7,576 bases of DNA. It comes from Armatimonadota bacterium. GTDB lineage: Bacteria; Armatimonadota; UBA5829. A model generated the notes under the pieces. It was not told the DNA's origin, did no database searches, and worked only from the letters and a program-made list of their open reading frames with translations. The stretch lies in assembly GCA_023398345.1 (NCBI GenBank), contig JAEWSK010000046.1, positions 1-7,576 on the forward strand, read 5' to 3'. Made by a program: the position numbers and the translations under genes. The first letter of the stretch is position 1; each line of letters starts with the position of its first letter. Shown here one piece after another: positions 7,091 through 7,576 of this stretch.

Positions 7091-7372
7091 TTACTTCTCA
7101 GCATCGTCTTTCACCATGTAAGTCTCAAGATCAATGGCAACGCTCTCGGGTATGTCACACCGCAGAGCCCTGCCCAACTTTTTATGCTTAATCGCTAATT
7201 TCAGACAATCCTTTTTGCCGCACAAATACGCGCCGCGGCCTTCCGCCTTACCCGACGGATCTACATGCACATCGCCATTCGCCGTGCGAACTACCCTTAT
7301 CAACAAGGCCTTGTCAGACAAAACCCTGCACCCGACGCAACAACGAATCGGAGTCTTGCGCCGATCCTGCAT
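7091..7372 (-). CDS. ylxR: YlxR family RNA-binding protein (RnpM)
   Basis: This 93-residue protein is a YlxR/DUF448 member. In Bacillus subtilis the homologue has been described as RnpM, which binds RNase P RNA and modulates its activity; whether that holds here is inference. Family features are RRKTPIRCCVGCR (residues 4-16), with a CxxC, then DPSGKAEGRGAYLC (38-51), containing the GRGAY signature, a further Cys at 56, and the basic stretch KLAIKHKKLGRAL (58-70), all suited to RNA binding. The ATG at 7370-7372 is chosen because GGAAGAG lies 7 bases upstream and the conserved region begins at once. A longer start at 7414 would overlap the nusA end. It lies 4 bases after the nusA stop, so it is co-transcribed and probably coupled. 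Confidence 0.95.
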   Translation of the reverse strand: MQDRRKTPIRCCVGCRVLSDKALLIRVVRTANGDVHVDPSGKAEGRGAYLCGKKDCLKLAIKHKKLGRALRCDIPESVAIDLETYMVKDDAEK

Positions 7373-7376
7373 CAAA

Positions 7377-7576
7377 TCACTCTTCCGAAGTCGACTCTTC
7401 AATAGTATCTGCATCAGGCAATTCGCCAGGTTCGGCTATTACTGATGCAACTGTCGAAGCATCTCCTTCGGCCTCGGATATCTGGGCTTCGCTGCGAATA
7501 TCAATCCGCCACCCTGTCAATCTGGCGGCCAATCGCACATTCTGCCCGGACTTGCCTATTGCAAGAGACAGTTGGC
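7377..7576 (-). CDS. nusA: Transcription termination/antitermination protein NusA, C-terminal end only
   Basis: Only the last 65 residues plus stop are in the window. NusA binds RNA polymerase and nascent RNA and modulates pausing, intrinsic termination and antitermination. The visible part begins [20 protein letters not shown] and continues GWRIDI, the unmistakable end of the second KH domain with its GKSGQ loop. An acidic tail of about 39 residues follows, ending EESTSEE. The tail has no recognisable acidic-repeat domains of the E. coli type, so this is a NusA with a short C-terminus, as in many Gram-positive-type lineages. The TGA stop is at 7377-7379. As first gene here, it places the window inside the nusA-infB operon, whose promoter lies further right. 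Confidence 0.96.
   Translation of the reverse strand, partial: QLSLAIGKSGQNVRLAARLTGWRIDIRSEAQISEAEGDASTVASVIAEPGELPDADTIEESTSEE

Noticed and set aside
7373..7414. Longer ylxR start at 7414 adding 14 residues
   Set aside because: It would overlap the nusA 3' end, the extra residues are not part of the family, and the ATG at 7372 has a good Shine-Dalgarno.
1..7576. Mobile element, CRISPR array, tRNA/rRNA or new multi-gene system
   Set aside because: All genes belong to one conserved housekeeping operon in standard order; no repeat arrays, transposase, attachment-site pairs or RNA gene sequences were seen on either strand.

Overview
The window is an ordinary bacterial housekeeping operon read entirely from the minus strand. 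In transcription order (right to left) it holds the 3' end of nusA, ylxR/rnpM, infB, a DUF503 (YlxP-type) gene, rbfA, an nrnA-type DHH phosphoesterase gene, truB, ribF, rpsO and the first 400 codons of pnp. The gene set and order are those of the conserved nusA-infB-rbfA-truB-rpsO-pnp cluster. Having ylxR, ylxP and nrnA in it is typical of Firmicutes and related, mostly Gram-positive-type lineages (for example Armatimonadota, Chloroflexota, Synergistota). I cannot name the phylum with confidence. Base composition is balanced. The standard code applies: TAA, TAG and TGA are all used as stops, and starts include ATG, GTG (truB) and TTG (rpsO).

Layout: the right end (7377-7576) is the last KH motif and acidic tail of NusA, 4 bases from ylxR (7091-7372). 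A 180-base spacer without a recognisable gene (6911-7090) separates ylxR from infB (4967-6910). After a 30-base gap comes the DUF503 gene (4652-4936). From there to ribF the genes nearly touch or overlap: DUF503/rbfA are 2 bases apart, rbfA/nrnA overlap by 20, nrnA/truB overlap by 16, and truB/ribF overlap by 4 (ATGA). An 89-base gap before rpsO contains a good sigma-70-type promoter. rpsO and pnp are 16 bases apart, and the pnp Shine-Dalgarno sequence lies directly beside the rpsO stop codon.

How they work together: most products act on the ribosome or on RNA. NusA controls elongation, pausing and termination. YlxR/RnpM is a small RNA-related protein. IF2 delivers initiator tRNA, RbfA matures 16S rRNA, S15 assembles the 30S platform, TruB makes pseudouridine 55 in tRNA, and NrnA-type enzymes and PNPase degrade nanoRNA and mRNA. 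RibF, which makes FMN and FAD, is the metabolic exception but is a usual member of the cluster.

I found no mobile element, CRISPR array, tRNA, rRNA, defence gene or unknown multi-gene system. The points worth a second look are modest: the ylxR-infB spacer (a long open frame in phase with both neighbours, an 8-base tandem repeat, and a tiny opposite-strand reading frame with a Shine-Dalgarno-like sequence) and the rpsO promoter/leader region (a palindrome and a small hairpin against the Shine-Dalgarno).
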